Assembly: GCA_965277595.1 (NCBI GenBank)
Contig: CBDIDH010000002.1
Location: forward strand, 3,906,001 to 3,970,000
DNA length: 64,000 nucleotides
Direction of reading: 5' to 3'
DNA from: CBDIDH01 sp965277595
GTDB lineage: Bacteria; Planctomycetota; Planctomycetia; Isosphaerales; Isosphaeraceae
Position numbers and translations under genes: made by a program
Notes under the pieces: generated by a model
What the model was told of the DNA's origin: nothing
What the model saw: the letters and a program-made list of their open reading frames with translations, nothing else
Databases searched by the model: none
Shown here: positions 27,801 to 38,300 of the stretch, piece by piece
Layout of the letters: each line of letters opens with the position of its first letter
Numbering within the stretch: the stretch's first letter is position 1

Positions 27801-28313
27801 GGTTCACCCCCTTTCGACCATGCCCCGATCGTAGCATGGGCCGCAAGAGGGGGTCCGCCGGACGCACACCCAATTCCCCACTTCGGGGCCGGTTCCTAAA
27901 CCCTGTCTTGCTTACGCGTAAGCGATCAACGTCCTGTCAATCATGACCAAGACCTTGAGCCCGTGGGAATTGACGCGGCATCATTGCGGATTTGCCGATC
28001 GCAATTAAAGCTCTTGTAAGTCAAGCCATGGCGCGATTGTCCTTATTTGGCGGTAGGGAAGCTTTCTCGGCTAGCCGTTGAGCAAACCTCGTCTCGTCGA
28101 CGTCAGAGACGCCGCTAAACTGCTATTAAGCGGGTCGATATGATGGGTGGCCACCCGTCAAGCCAAGCGGACCCGGCCGCTGGTCGTGACCTCAACCAAG
28201 TCGGCGGTCTGGTCCGGCCCGTCTTGTTCGGGAAAAAGTACGATGACTCGTTGCGCTTACGCCGTTGTCGGCGTTGGGGAATCGGATCGTTCAATCGTGA
28301 AGAACCCATTTTG
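27801..28313. other. Left end of the IS66 element and gap
   Basis: The palindrome TGCTTACGCGTAAGC near 27908-27922 contains GTAAGC, the usual start of IS66 inverted repeats, about 110 bases before tnpA, and may mark the element end. The rest, up to the primase-like remnant, shows no gene; an open frame from 28140 has no recognisable content before 28314. Confidence 0.4.
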
Positions 28314-31121
28314 ATGGGTAAGGTACAGGACAAAACAAATCGCTCGTTCGGATGGCGTTGGGACTTGTTTCGCACTCCGGAAGGCGCTTGGATCACGGGT
28401 TACCATGACATCGAGCGGGGGTATCGCCCCGATCCCTGTCTCGGCAAGGACGGTCTGACTTTTCGAGCGGTCCACCCCGAGGCCGCCGCGGTCTGGTGCC
28501 AGAAGAACGGTCACGAATTGTCCGAATCGCTCTGCGCCGACCTATCTCGGGAGTCCAGCCCCGCGGTGCCGGCAACGCGCATCCCGAGCACCGTACAACT
28601 CCGAGGTATCGTCGACGCGGTCGACGCCCTCCGAGAAGCTCGCCGATACTCGGGGAATATCGCCTGGCGCGAGGAAGAGGATGTATACCCCGCGTTTGTC
28701 CAGTTGGCCGACGCGATCGAGGCCGTACGACCGGAGGCCGACTCCTGCCGGGGATGGCCGGCCAACGTCAGTGACGCCCTCCCGCAACTACTTTCCACCT
28801 TCGATGCGGTCGTTGCGGACTGGGGATGGGACCGCTTGGCCGAACCTCGACGAACGGAGTACCGAAACGAACGGTCCTCGTGGTTCCGGGAAAACGTCGA
28901 ACGGCCCTATTTCGAGGCCGCGCGCTCGGCCTGGGAGAAAACCGTCGGCTGGGTTCAACGTTATGCACCGACGGCGCATTGGGTCTACCACCTGGCCGAC
29001 GGCTCGGAATCCTTCCGGGTCTTGTCTACCGAATCGATTTCACAAACCCGAAAAACGGGAGCCTCGACAAAAGCGATCGGCCCGTCCACCCGACCCCCGA
29101 GGGGTGGGTTGTCGGCGACCCGCCCGGCTCCCTGGCTCTCTATCGCCTGCCTAAAATGGCCGACGCCCCGAGGGTCTATCTGACCGAAGGGGAGAAGGCC
29201 GCCGACCTGGCCCGGAATCTCGGGGTTATTGTGACCGCGAGTGCCCACGGTGCCAAGGCCGCGCATAAGGCCGATTGAGAGCCTTTGGCGGATCGTGAAG
29301 TGATCGTGATGCCCGATCACGACCCGGAGGGGGAAGGCGACGTCAAGACTGTCAAAGCCCTCCTGGCGCGTTTGCAGCCCCGCCCCCGGGTTCGGGTCGT
29401 CCGCCTTGCCGATCCGTGGAGGACAAATGCCCCGATCCCCGAGGGGGGAGACGTCGCGGAATGGTTGTCCGCCGGGGTGCCCGATGGATGGGACAATCTT
29501 CAATGCCGTGGGGAGTTGGAACGTCTGGCGGACGCCGCGCCCGAGGAAGAACTTGACAACCGACCCCAGCCCGACCCCGACCGCGTGACGGCGCCGCTTG
29601 CCTGGCCCGATGAACCGAAGCCCCTCCGTTACGAACTGCGGCCCGTCCCTCCCTTGCTCGCCGAGATGATCCCTACCCCCGCGCGGTTGGCTGGAAGACA
29701 TCGCCGATCGCGTTTCCTGCCCGCTCGACTTCCCGACCGTCGGCGCCCTCGTGGCTCTGTCGATCGTCTCCGGCCGTCGAATCGCGATCCGTCCCAAGCG
29801 TCAGGATGATTGGACGGTAGTTTCTAACCTCTGGGGTGCGGTGATCGGTCGGCCCGGCGTGATGAAGACCCCCGCCTTGACCGAGGCAATCAAGCCGGTC
29901 CGTCGCCTGGAAGCCGAAGCCCGCAATCGCCACGAGGGCGCAGTGGAGACGTTCCGGGCCGATGAACTCATGGCCGCCGCACAGGTCGACACCGCCAAGA
30001 AAGCTCTCAAAGCCGCTGCCACCGCGAAGAAAGACAAATCGATCCTGGAATCGCTGGCCCGTGAAGCGGCGAAGGTCGCCGCGCTGGCCGACCCGATCTT
30101 GAGGCGCTGCACGACCTCTGACCCGACGGTGGAAGCGTTGGGAGCCCTGCTGCGCGACAACCCGAACGGGATGGGCATCGTCCGCGACGAACTGCCCGGG
30201 TGGTTTCGTTCGCTAGACAAAGACGGTCGCGAGTGTGACCGTTCGTTCTACCTGGAACCTTGGAATGGGAATGGCACCCATTTCGATTACGACCGGATCG
30301 GACGCGGGCACATCCTCAGCCTGAACCCTTGCGTGTCGATCCTCGGGGGAATGCAGCCCGGCCCGCTACGGTCGCTCCCGCGCCGGGTGGCTCGGGGCGA
30401 TGAGGCGGACAATGGTTTGATTTCCCGGTTTCAACTCATGGTCTGGCCCGACACCGGCCGCGAGTGGCGGAATTTCGATCGTTGGCCCGACACGAGCCTG
30501 AAGAACCGCGCCTATGCCGTCTATCAGGCCCTCGATTCAATCGACCCGGCGAACGCAGGCGCGACCCCCGATGAAGACGGCGGGCCCTCCTTCCTACGCT
30601 TCGACACCGAGGCCCAAGACCTCTTTGACGCCTGGCGCTCTTCTCTCGAAATCAAGCTCCGGGCGTCCGATGAACACCCTCTGATCGAAAGCCACCTGGC
30701 CAAGGATCGGTCACTGATGCCGTCGCTCGCCCTCTTGTTCCATCTGATCGACCTGGCCGACGGCGCCGGCGTCGGCCAGGTGACGGTCCGGTCCGCCCGG
30801 CTGGCGGTCGAGTGGTGCGTCTACCTGGAAGCCCACGCCCGACGGATCTATGGAAGTGTTACGGAGCCCGAGATTGAATTCGTCCGCGTCCTGGCCGATC
30901 GCATCAAAGACGGCGTGTTACCGAGCCCGTTCTCGACCCGTGATGTTGACCGCCGAGGCTGGTCCGGCCTGACCACGCCCGAGGCCGTTAACCACGCGGT
31001 GATGCTTCTGGAAGCACTCTCATGGCTCCAAACCGTCGAGTCCCGGGAGACGGGCGGCGCTCCCCGAGCAGACATCCACATTCACCCCAAGCTGCCCCGA
31101 AAGGAGCAGCCTGATTTCTAA
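28314..31121 (+). pseudogene. Toprim/DUF3987 primase-like replication protein, broken
   Basis: The first frame (from the ATG at 28314) is an unrecognised region ending WVYHLADGSESFRV. A frameshift near 29027 moves to YRIDFTNPKNGSL, then a Toprim-like part (RVYLTEGEKAADLARNLGV, later REVIVMPDHDPEGEGD with the acidic metal-binding residues). A TGA at 29276-29278 stands where a Trp fits between AHKAD and EPLADRE. A second frameshift near 29690 leads to a long intact DUF3987 part (GALVALSIVSGRRIAIRP, WGAVIGRPGVMKTPALTEAI with a Walker-A-like loop, IVRDELPGWFRSLD). Such proteins belong to phages and integrative elements. Its open 3' half could still be translated separately. Confidence 0.75.
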
Positions 31122-31432
31122 GAAACCTACCTTAGGGTTGCTGACAAAACCGACATAAGCCAGCTTAGATACGAACAGACCCCTTTTGTCGGTTTTGTCC
31201 GTGCCTCGGGAGCAGGCATCGAGGAAAAGGCAAGCCACACGACAGGCGGGGGGAGGGCTCGGCCCTGGCGATTTCTGACGCGCTTCCCCCTTCGGGGAAC
31301 TGATCTAACATCCAAGCCGATTTCTATGGACGTCACACTCGCTGATGCGATAATGAGGGGCACGGGGACGGGTGTGGCTGGAACCCACACCCGCCCCCTT
31401 GTCCGACCCCTGAGTGAGCAGGAGACGAACCA
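31122..31432. other. Gap after the primase-like remnant
   Basis: No gene recognised. It contains the segment between the DUF3987 stop and the integrase fragment, with several short direct and inverted repeats but no convincing frame. Confidence 0.4.
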
Positions 31433-31546
31433 ATCGCCGGTGTATTCAAACCCGCTGGGAAGTCGAAGTACGTCTTTTTCTACACCGACGAGACGGGTAA
31501 GCGTCTCGAAAGTAGCTGGGAAATTCCGTACAACAGGGGGCACTGA
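31433..31546 (+). pseudogene. Integrase N-terminal fragment
   Basis: The frame reads IAGVFKPAGKSKYVFFYTDE, then TGKRLESSWEIPYNRGH and stop. The first half resembles the N-terminal DNA-binding segment of planctomycete tyrosine integrases (VFKPAGKxKYxxFYTD). The first codon is ATC where an ATG would be expected. After TGKR the similarity is lost, so only about 25 residues remain. The ISKra4 remnant begins 46 bases further on. Confidence 0.5.
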
Positions 31547-31591
31547 TGGGAACGGCGGATTTCCCGACCCGACTTCCGGAGGCGGCCCCCG

Positions 31592-32992
31592 ATGCGCGAC
31601 CCTCAACCCGGTCTAACTCCCGAGCAACTCGTCGAAGTCGAGCGGATCTTCGAGGCCTTTCACCAGTCCACCGAGGACGAGTCGTGGCGGATCGCCCAAC
31701 TCCTCGCCTCCAAGCCCGACGGTCAGATTTTCGGGGCGACCGAGCATCAGATCCGCGACCTGACTCACAAGATCGGGGCCAAGGCCATCGAGGCCGCCCT
31801 CGCGGGGCGGAAAAAAGGGGGTACCTCGGGTCGAGCGTGAGCTGTCCGAACTGCCGCGCGTCGGCCAGGTTCGTCTCCTATCGCCCCAAAACGGTCCTCA
31901 GCCTGCTCTGGACGGTTCGCGTCGATCGCGCCTATTAACACTGCTCCCGCCGCCATGCCGGGGCGGTCCCCCGGGACGGGACGCTGGGCCTCGGCGGCGA
32001 CGCCCTCAGCGCCGCGGCGACCGAGGCGGTTTGCCTGGCCGGGCTGCTTTCGAGTTTCGCCGAGGCCGCCGAGTTCACCCTCCCCAAGCTCGCCGGCCTC
32101 CACGTCGGCGAGTCGACTGTCGAACGCGCCACCGAGGCGGCCGGTCGCGACGACGGCGACCGCATGGCCAAGGGCGAGGTGTTCGGCCCGGCCAAGGACT
32201 GGGCCTGGCACGGGGACGTCGAGGGAAAGACTTGCGCCTACGTCTCGCTCGACGCCACCGGCGTCGGCCAACAGGCAGAGCGGGGCGCGAAGGCCGAAGG
32301 GAAGATGGTCACGGTGGCGATGGTCTCTAACCCGGTCTCCGAGGCCCCCGACCGCCGGGCCCGTCCCGACGGCCCGCCGCCGCGGTTCGACGTCCGCTAC
32401 CTGGCGGGCGCCGACGGCATGGCGGCCCTGGGCGAACCGCTCCGGGGGCGGGCCGCGCAGGTCGGGATGGACCGGACCACGCGGTGGATCGCGATCAGCG
32501 ACGGCGGGTCGGGCCTGGAAGCGTGGCTGGGGACGAACTTCGGCCGCCTCGACGCGGTCATCCTCGACTTCTACCACGCCGCGGAATACCTCGGCGGGCT
32601 CGCCCGCGCCTTGCACCCGGGGGACGAAACGGCCCGCGAAGCGTGGCTGGGCGAGTGGTGCCGCCGGCTCAAGTAAAGGAGGCCCCGCGGTGCTGAAGGG
32701 CCCGCGGTCCCTGCCGACGACCGGGCGAGAGGCGAGCCAGACGCGGTCGGAGGTGGTGCGATACTTCGAGAATCAGTCACACGGGATGGACTACCCGAGC
32801 TACGTGACGAAGGGTTGGGCGATCGGTTCGGGCCCGGTGGAATCGGCGTGCAAGACGGTGGTCGGCCAACGGATGAAGGGCTCGGCAATGAGATGGGGCC
32901 GAGACGGCGCCGAAGCCGTCGCCCACCTGCGGGCGTTGTTCAAAAGCGGGGACCGGCAGTGGGACGCCTGCTGGCGACCCACGCCGAACTGA
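31592..32992 (+). pseudogene. ISKra4-family transposase, broken
   Basis: The ATG at 31592 opens MRDPQPGLTPEQLVEVERIF. A frameshift near 31812 leads to YLGSSVSCPNCRASARFVSY (zinc-finger-like Cys pair), a TAA at 31936-31938 follows AY where Tyr-His is expected, and then the catalytic region: CAYVSLDATGVGQQ, RWIAISDGGSGLEAWL, DAVILDFYHAAEYLGGLA. A TAA ends this frame after EWCRRLK at 32674-32676, and the tail (YPSYVTKGWAIGSGPVESAC, KTVVGQRMKGSAMRWGRDGA) lies in another frame. At least three lesions make it inactive. Confidence 0.85.
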
Positions 32993-33305
32993 TCTACCTA
33001 CGATTCTGACGCTTACACCCTCGCACGAGACGATCGTCTGCCCGCTTGCCATGAATTACGACTTGGCGGGAGTTTAACGATTATTTCCAGCCGCTCACCG
33101 ATTGCCTCGTGAAGCGTGGGTTTGATGATTCGACTCCATTCGGTAGTTTTCGAACGCCTCGGGATGTCCTTTACTTGATCTGCCGTCACGACACGGACTT
33201 CGTCGCACTCCACCTCCCCATCGAGGACGGCCGGCGCATTCTCGTTGTTGATCTTGAGTTCCTGGGTGATCGGCGATCCCTAGGGGGTCCATCATCCTGA
33301 TCGGG
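32993..33305. other. Gap between ISKra4 remnant and outer-membrane gene
   Basis: No gene recognised; a 63-codon frame at 33109-33300 on the plus strand has no family resemblance. Confidence 0.4.
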
Positions 33306-34721
33306 CTACTGGCCGACGACAGGCGGCGGAATCCGGTAACTGGTCTGGCCCTTGCCGAAGAAGATGTTGAGCGTGACGTTGTATTCAAAGTTGAAGGGCC
33401 GAGGACCCGTCACCGGCTCGATAACCGCGAAGGAGAGGATCGAACGCGGGCCGAGCAGGAAGTTCAGGCCGGTCGTGAAGTCCACCACGTCGGAGGTTCC
33501 CGCGGGATCGTTGAACCGCAAGGCGCCCCGGTGATTCAAGGGAATGTTGACGTGCGTCTCAAAGCTCGGCACGATCGCCTTGAGCCACGCTTTCGGGTCG
33601 TGAGCGCTATAGACGTAGTAGCCAAGGCCGACGTCGGTATAGAGCATCGTCACGTCGTGGGTGTCGGTTGGGACCTCGATTTCCTCGAAGCCCTGGACGT
33701 AAAACTTCCCCTTGGTCCAGATGTAGCCGAGATACGGCTGTAGCTGCATGTCGCGGAAGCCGGTGACGTTGTGCTTCGCCCCGGCGAAGGTCGTCGGCCC
33801 GGTGGGCATGCTGAAGGCAAAGCCTCCCGAGATCAGGTTCCTGCGCTGGGCATCTTGCCAGAGGATGACCTTCGAGAAGAGCATCAGACTGCCGACGCTC
33901 GTCGAGCCCGTGCCGAGCCCCGGGATCGAGCTGACGCCCGTCAAGGAGTCGATCGGCAGGCGGAAGCCGAGCGAGGCGTTACCGTTGAAAATGGTCTTCT
34001 CGAACCCGAAAATCTCGCGGTACGCCTGGAGGTCGCGGATCGGCGAGCCGAGCCGGGCGTTGGTCTCATAGTCGAGGTTGTTGTAATAGTTGAAGTTGAA
34101 GAAGAAGCGATCTTGCGGCCTCGGGCTCTGGTCCTCGGCGATCTTGAAGCCTCGAATCCAGGGGGCGAGGCTGGCGACGCTCCGCGAATAGCGCGGCGAA
34201 CCGGGTACAGGGGGCACCGGCGGGTGGAGCGGGTTCGGAATCGGCGGTGACTGTGGCACGGGGATCAGGAACGGTGCCTGGTCGCCGAGCATGATCGGCG
34301 GGGCAAAGGTTGTCGCCTCGGCCACTGCCGCGGAGCTGGAAATGTCCGCGAGCAGGCTCGTCGCCGGGCCGTTCGACGCGCTCGGCGGAGTCGATGGAGC
34401 CAGTGAAACGGCGCCCGGCGCCGGAGTCGACGGCGGAACCGCTGGACGCGGAGCCGGTGCCGGAGTGGCGGGCGCTGGTGCCGCGGCGGGTACGGGGGCC
34501 GCGGGTGCGGCTGGCGCGCTGGTATTTTGCGCGGCGCGAATGGCGCGTGCCTGGGCGATCTGAGCTTCCCAGCTTACGTCCCGGGGCGCTGGTGGAACGG
34601 AACCAAACCGAGGTGGTGACTCGTCGTCCGCACTCAAGGTTGTCCGAGGCGCCGCCAGGATAAAGGCCAACGCGGCAAGCAGCGTCGCGGCGGCGGCGGC
34701 CTGGCATCGATCTCGTCGCAT
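33306..34721 (-). CDS. Outer-membrane beta-barrel-like exported protein
   Basis: A 471-residue protein. The ATG at 34721 is preceded by GGAAGCGGGGGAACG. Residues 1-28 form a signal peptide (AAAAATLLAALAFILAA). A long Pro/Ala-rich linker (about 60-120) follows, typical of planctomycete exported proteins. The C-terminal 250 residues show alternating hydrophobic strands with aromatic ends (RFFFNFNYYNNLDYE, LQPYLGYIWTKGKFYVQG, VGLGYYVYSA, FNFEYNVTLNIFFG), as in barrel proteins of the phenol-degradation/transporter type. It probably sits in the outer membrane. The substrate is unknown. Confidence 0.65.
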   Translation of the reverse strand: MRRDRCQAAAAATLLAALAFILAAPRTTLSADDESPPRFGSVPPAPRDVSWEAQIAQARAIRAAQNTSAPAAPAAPVPAAAPAPATPAPAPRPAVPPSTPAPGAVSLAPSTPPSASNGPATSLLADISSSAAVAEATTFAPPIMLGDQAPFLIPVPQSPPIPNPLHPPVPPVPGSPRYSRSVASLAPWIRGFKIAEDQSPRPQDRFFFNFNYYNNLDYETNARLGSPIRDLQAYREIFGFEKTIFNGNASLGFRLPIDSLTGVSSIPGLGTGSTSVGSLMLFSKVILWQDAQRRNLISGGFAFSMPTGPTTFAGAKHNVTGFRDMQLQPYLGYIWTKGKFYVQGFEEIEVPTDTHDVTMLYTDVGLGYYVYSAHDPKAWLKAIVPSFETHVNIPLNHRGALRFNDPAGTSDVVDFTTGLNFLLGPRSILSFAVIEPVTGPRPFNFEYNVTLNIFFGKGQTSYRIPPPVVGQ

Positions 34722-35368
34722 CGTTCCCCCGCTTCCTCGATCGGGACGGCACGCGACCCGCGAACCGGTTCCTTCCTGGTCCCCCTGGTTTATCGGCACA
34801 ACCGGCCGGATTCTGAACATCGTCCCCCGATGGCCTGTTTCGCCCGCTCGGTTCGTTCCCTATCCACAAAAAATTCCTAACCACCTTCACCCCACCATTG
34901 AGGAAAAGCAGATCAGAAACGGCGCCCACCGCGCGCGATATCAATGTGCCGAAGCACCACGAACTGTCGCTCTAATAAGGGCGGGTCAAGCGTGTCGTGA
35001 GCCGACGATCGTCGTGAGCTGCTCCTTCGATCCTCGCAAGGCTTGGCATGGACTGGATTTCGGGCCGGGATAAAAGTAGGACTTTCCTCAAACGCATCCT
35101 CAAACGGATTTTGTGCTGGAAGGCATGATCCTTTTCATTTTCGTATTCACTCATGGACCTCGATGCTAATTTGAGGATCAGGTTCAGAAATGGCGGTGAA
35201 TTTTTCAAAAATTTTCTATCGAAAGGGCCACCTCGTAGTTAACCTCCTTGATGACTCCGACAATTCTCAGACGGAGTTTCCAGTCTTCGTGAAGCTGATT
35301 TCAGGTGACGACCGAGTCTCTCCCGGCATTGTCCGTTCCTTATCCGTTCGGCAGGGGGTTATGATCTG
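34722..35368. other. Intergenic region between divergent genes
   Basis: No gene recognised on either strand. The sequence between 35150 and 35220 is AT-rich (AATTTTTCAAAAATTTTC) and would suit a promoter region for one or both flanking genes. A small inverted pair ACTCCG/CGGAGT lies at about 35250-35275. Confidence 0.4.
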
Positions 35369-35623
35369 ATGGCAGGCCAATCGATAACGGGCCGGATCGT
35401 CTCCAGGTTCGCCCTGGCCTCGGGACTTGCGCTGACTTTGTCACTTCCTGGTTGCGGCGAGTCCTACAAGAACGGTGAACTGGTCACGGGACCGACACCC
35501 GAACTTGACCGCGGTCGGCAGGAGATGAGCGATTACATGAAGTCTCATCCCCAGGGCAAGGCCGCGACGCAAGTCGAATCCGATATGCAAAAATTCATGA
35601 AAAAGCAGGCGGGCCGCCGATAA
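35369..35623 (+). CDS. Small lipoprotein
   Basis: An 84-residue protein with a signal peptide and lipobox (LALTLSLPGCGES), so the Cys near residue 29 should be lipidated. The mature part is short and polar (ELDRGRQEMSDYMKSHPQGK, then a basic end). Small lipoproteins of this kind are commonly encoded directly upstream of DUF1559 genes in planctomycetes, as here (164 bases). Function unknown. Confidence 0.75.
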   Translation: MAGQSITGRIVSRFALASGLALTLSLPGCGESYKNGELVTGPTPELDRGRQEMSDYMKSHPQGKAATQVESDMQKFMKKQAGRR

Positions 35624-35786
35624 CCGGTCCGAGATTCTGGCCAGGGCCAACTCATGATATTGTGATTTCAGAGCCGCCCGGCGAATCGTGGTCCGGGTCT
35701 GGCGCGCGCCGTCGATCACCAGTCCCAATTCCCTTCAGTTCGTGTCGTATTGCTATTTTTCCATCCTCTCGTTCGGAGGTCATTCA

Positions 35787-36836
35787 ATGACCCGGGTCCG
35801 CCCACGTCGCGCCTTCACACTGATCGAGCTTCTCGTCGTCATCGCGATCATCGCCGTTTTGATCGCCCTGCTCTTGCCCGCGGTTCAGGCCGCTCGCGAG
35901 GCCGCCCGACGCGCCCAGTGCGTGAACAACCTCAAGCAGATCGGCCTGGGGTTGCACAACTATCATTCGGCGAACAACTGCTTCCCGCTCGGCTCGACCC
36001 TCCAGCCGTCGAGCAATACCGACTTTGTCGGCTGGGCCTCGTGGAGCGCGGTTGCCCAGATGCTGCCGTACATGGAGCAGACAGCCTTATACAATGCCGC
36101 CAACTTTGCATTTAACAGCGGTCAGGCCGGCGGAATCGCCGGACCAACCAATTCGACGGTCAATAATGCCCGAGTCAATTTTTTCCTATGCCCGTCCGAC
36201 GGGAACGCAGGCAACACCAACCTGAACAGCTACCACGCCAGCCAGGGCACGACAATCTACGTGACGAATGGCCCGTCGACCGGGGTCTTCGCTCAGCAGA
36301 CGAAGTATTCAGTGGCGGACGTCACCGACGGCACGTCGAACACGATCGCCTTTTCCGAGTCGCTTGTCGGCGATCCCCAGAACAACAACAGCAAGCGCGG
36401 TAATGTCACGGGGGGAAGCGGTCTTACCTCAGCCATCCCCGGTCCCCCCAGCACCGCGCAACTCGACGTTAACGGCCAGCTTGCCGCGGTCCAGACCGAC
36501 ATCGCCGCTTGCACGAAAGCCTGGGCTGGTGGCGCCACGGACAATACTCGCGGCGCCCGCTGGGCAGTCGGCCTGACCGGCTTTTCCCTCTTCAGCACGG
36601 TAATCCCGCCCAACGGCGGCGGCATCGTCCAGTGGAATGCATGTAGGGTTGATGGGTGCTGCACCACCGCTCAAGGCAGCAGTTACATCAACGCATCCAG
36701 CAACCACTCCGGCGGCGTCAACGCCGGGATGGCCGATGGCAGCGTCAAGTTCATAAAGAACTCGGTCCCGATGCAGGTCTGGTGGAACCTCGGCACTCGC
36801 GCCGGGGGAGAGGTGATCGACGCCAGCTCGTTCTGA
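35787..36836 (+). CDS. DUF1559 prepilin-like protein
   Basis: A 349-residue protein. The ATG at 35787 follows GGAGG at 35775-35779. The N-terminus has the type IV prepilin/pseudopilin cleavage motif RRAFTLIELLVVIAIIAVLI, then AVQAAREAARRAQCVNNLKQ, the DUF1559 signature. The C-terminus carries FADGSV-like NAGMADGSVKFIKNSV. Dozens of such paralogues occur in planctomycete genomes and are thought to be exported, surface-associated pilin-like proteins. It follows the lipoprotein gene and precedes a hairpin terminator. Confidence 0.92.
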   Translation: MTRVRPRRAFTLIELLVVIAIIAVLIALLLPAVQAAREAARRAQCVNNLKQIGLGLHNYHSANNCFPLGSTLQPSSNTDFVGWASWSAVAQMLPYMEQTALYNAANFAFNSGQAGGIAGPTNSTVNNARVNFFLCPSDGNAGNTNLNSYHASQGTTIYVTNGPSTGVFAQQTKYSVADVTDGTSNTIAFSESLVGDPQNNNSKRGNVTGGSGLTSAIPGPPSTAQLDVNGQLAAVQTDIAACTKAWAGGATDNTRGARWAVGLTGFSLFSTVIPPNGGGIVQWNACRVDGCCTTAQGSSYINASSNHSGGVNAGMADGSVKFIKNSVPMQVWWNLGTRAGGEVIDASSF

Positions 36837-36867
36837 ATTGCGATCAAAATATGACCGTAGAACGATT

Positions 36868-36903
36868 GAAGCGGGATCGGCCTTCCGGACGGCCCCGCTT
36901 CCT
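36868..36903 (+). terminator. Hairpin after the DUF1559 gene
   Basis: AAGCGGGATCGGCC and GGCCCCGCTT can pair around TTCCGGAC, followed by CCTTGCATTT. Imperfect but GC-rich, 30 bases after the stop. Confidence 0.5.
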
Positions 36904-37040
36904 TGCATTTCGAAGTTTAAAAAATCGATAGCCATCGCCGCATAGTGGAGAGGTTTTCAGGATCCTCTTATAGGACGCATTCTGATCTATTTTGCTCCGT
37001 GCCCCTCCAGTCTCATATTTTCTATATTTTTATTTTTAGC

Positions 37041-37070
37041 TTGACTCGAAACTACTGAATTCAATATAAA
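37041..37070 (+). promoter_or_regulatory. Sigma-70-like promoter
   Basis: TTGACT (37041-37046), an 18-base spacer and TATAAA (37065-37070) lie in AT-rich sequence 72 bases before the ATG at 37142. Confidence 0.6.
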
Positions 37071-37141
37071 CATCTTGGCTTACTCATTAGGCCGTGCGAT
37101 ATGACGATACCCCTCCCCGTCCTCGTACAGAGACCAACACC

Positions 37142-38080
37142 ATGTTCAAGCAAGCGAAGCGGTCAAACCAGAATTCGCGTACCGTCAAGTTCACCCCGAG
37201 CCTCATCGGCGCCGTGGCCCGACTCGAAGCACGGGCACTCACGGCACCTGCCATTTGGCGTTATCCGACCGGATACACCGGACGCAACAATGATGTCTCG
37301 CAATCCGGTGTGGGAATCGCCAACGACACGGAGGACACGAGTTCTGTCGCGACCCAAACGAACGATCTCAATGACTACAATGGAGGTGGTAATACCGATC
37401 TTCAGTTGATCGGACAGGCGACGGCCGACGTGGTCGAGTACGACGATCCCGCTCCCCCTGCTTCGCAAGTGGGAAATTCGGCGATCACAATTAACTCCAC
37501 CGATCAGTTTCTGGGAGTCGTGACGGGTACAGGAAATGGAGGTCTACAAACTCAAATGGTCGACGAAACGAACGTGACCCGCGACTACCTTCTCGCAGAT
37601 ACGGCTACTGGGACGGGACCCGCCGCGACGCTCACTGAAACGTTTTCTGCCCATTTCGCTCCTCCGTCTACGATGGGAATTCTGGCCATTCGTGCCACCC
37701 TCGCAACACCAACTCTAGGCGTTGTAGCGAACGGTTCAGGAGGAGGTTGGGAGACTCTGACTCTGTCATTCCCTAACGCTGGCAGTAGCGAGACAATTAC
37801 ACAAAGCGGAAGCGGAACGTTTTATCAGTATGCCTATAATAGTAATTTTCAACAGACGGTCGTAGGATCAATTTCCTACAGCCTCGGAACGGACGACTTT
37901 TCAGTCTCGACGTCCAACTCGGTCGGAGTCTTGCCAAATATTCTTTCGTCGACAGGCAATCTCCAGGGATCTCCGTACAACGTTAACACCACGACTTTAA
38001 TGGCTGCGCTCGCCAATGGTAACGCGGGCCTCAGTGATGTCTCAAGCTTGACTACTAACTTCCACGCCGCTATCGCGTGA
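37142..38080 (+). CDS. Exported protein of unknown function with planctomycete N-terminal motif
   Basis: A 312-residue protein. Residues 20-33 (LIGAVARLEARALTA) match the LExRxL(L)-Ala motif found near the N-terminus of many planctomycete extracellular proteins. The rest is rich in Thr, Ser, Asn and Gly with beta-strand patterns (GGWETLTLSFPNAGSSETIT, SYSLGTDDFSVSTSNSV) and contains no Cys. No catalytic motif is visible. Codon use is richer in A/T than in its neighbours. It has its own promoter-like sequence and a hairpin after the stop, so it is probably a single-gene unit. Confidence 0.65.
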   Translation: MFKQAKRSNQNSRTVKFTPSLIGAVARLEARALTAPAIWRYPTGYTGRNNDVSQSGVGIANDTEDTSSVATQTNDLNDYNGGGNTDLQLIGQATADVVEYDDPAPPASQVGNSAITINSTDQFLGVVTGTGNGGLQTQMVDETNVTRDYLLADTATGTGPAATLTETFSAHFAPPSTMGILAIRATLATPTLGVVANGSGGGWETLTLSFPNAGSSETITQSGSGTFYQYAYNSNFQQTVVGSISYSLGTDDFSVSTSNSVGVLPNILSSTGNLQGSPYNVNTTTLMAALANGNAGLSDVSSLTTNFHAAIA

Positions 38081-38112
38081 CGAGATTAAGTACAAATTTA
38101 TAAATACAATAT

Positions 38113-38154
38113 CTTGGGGCCATGAGTAAGAGACGATTCTACTCCGGCCCCAAG
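38113..38154 (+). terminator. Hairpin after the exported protein gene
   Basis: Perfect nine-base arms CTTGGGGCC (38113-38121) and GGCCCCAAG (38146-38154) with a 24-base loop, followed by TCTCTT. Confidence 0.5.
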
Positions 38155-38300
38155 TCTCTTCAGAGTTTGATTTTGCAGTCAGTTCATTTCAAAACATTCG
38201 TGTTTTAACATAAAACGATCCGCTAAAATTTGTTAGCGAAGTTTGGCGCGAATCAAGCGTGCTTTGGTTTTTCAAGTTTTTCTAAAAAAGATGTGAACGA

